Positions 63,984-64,000 of a stretch of 64,000 nucleotides of DNA are shown in pieces. Numbering within the stretch: the first letter of the stretch is position 1; each line of letters begins with the position of its first letter. The translations under genes and the position numbers were made by a program. Under the pieces are notes generated by a model. It searched no databases, was not told where the DNA came from, and saw only the letters and a list, made by a program, of their open reading frames with translations. Source of the DNA: Halocynthiibacter namhaensis (GTDB lineage Bacteria > Pseudomonadota > Alphaproteobacteria > Rhodobacterales > Rhodobacteraceae); assembly GCF_000812685.1 (NCBI RefSeq), contig NZ_JWIF01000056.1:434001-498000 (forward strand), in the 5' to 3' direction.

Positions 63984-64000
63984 ATGAGAAATCTAGATAC
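63984..64000 (+). CDS. Start of a plus-strand gene cut by the window end
   Basis: ATG at 63984 preceded by GGGGTAGG (5 nt spacing) reads MRNLD before the window ends. This beginning is common in LysR-type regulators, and the position is divergent from a membrane-protein operon, as LysR genes often are. Five residues cannot prove it. Confidence 0.3.

Overview
The window looks like a chromosomal segment of an alphaproteobacterium of the Rhodobacterales (roseobacter group), with moderate GC. The evidence is the gene set and order: flagellar run motB-flgE-flgK-flgL-flgI, tandem FAD/GcvT dimethylglycine/sarcosine dehydrogenase-like genes, plant-type glutamate-cysteine ligase beside rsmE and ubiA, hspQ, lolA and an MoCo cytidylyltransferase pair. 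I see no rRNA, tRNA, CRISPR array, insertion sequence or phage gene. Nearly all of it is coding, and many genes are joined by ATGA/TAATG overlaps.

Layout. 1-5.4 kb: end of a probable aquaporin, 1-Cys peroxiredoxin, aldehyde dehydrogenase, a KAS III-like enzyme, and a coupled rarD-rluA pair. 5.4-13.1 kb: a methylated-amine catabolic locus on the minus strand. It reads XRE-cupin regulator, LysE exporter, GFA (formaldehyde-activating-like) protein, DMGDH-like enzyme, GlxA/GbdR-like AraC regulator, then a second DMGDH-like enzyme closed by a strong terminator. 13.1-19.5 kb: fRMsr, thiolase, a STAS/anti-sigma-kinase pair, gamma-glutamyltransferase, rhodanese, hspQ, an SLT lipoprotein and lolA. 19.7-27.1 kb: matB and the flagellar genes. 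27.3-33.8 kb: NAD salvage (pncB, pncA) around a hybrid histidine kinase whose PAS domain looks like a LOV domain without its cysteine, then trhO and a hydroxyproline-type racemase/dehydratase. 33.8-47.3 kb: hemN, then a seven-gene minus-strand operon (peptide-type ABC transporter, ALDH, SDR, P1 peptidase), panBC, an M20 deacylase and a PAS-LuxR regulator. 47.3-51 kb: MoCo maturation genes, an S49 protease, a 55-aa zinc-ribbon membrane protein and a Ca/Na antiporter. 51.3-64 kb: uvrC-pgsA-moaD-moaE, an operon ending in dgkA, ubiA, rsmE, gshA and small membrane proteins.

Four points stand out. (1) The same 22-bp inverted repeat geometry (9+4+9, ATAC-N-GTA type arms) lies upstream of the ABC operon/panB and between the M20 deacylase and the PAS-LuxR regulator, suggesting one regulon. 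(2) A minus-strand operon runs OmpA/BON protein, membrane coiled-coil protein, membrane-anchored linalool dehydratase/isomerase-like protein, an unlisted 39-aa membrane peptide, and diacylglycerol kinase, with overlaps of 8, 4 and 4 nt and one 1-nt gap. It looks like an envelope-lipid or isoprenoid module I cannot match to a described system. (3) A four-half-site nested palindrome lies directly upstream of the XRE-cupin gene. (4) The sensor kinase between the NAD-salvage genes carries a LOV-like sensor lacking the photoactive cysteine.
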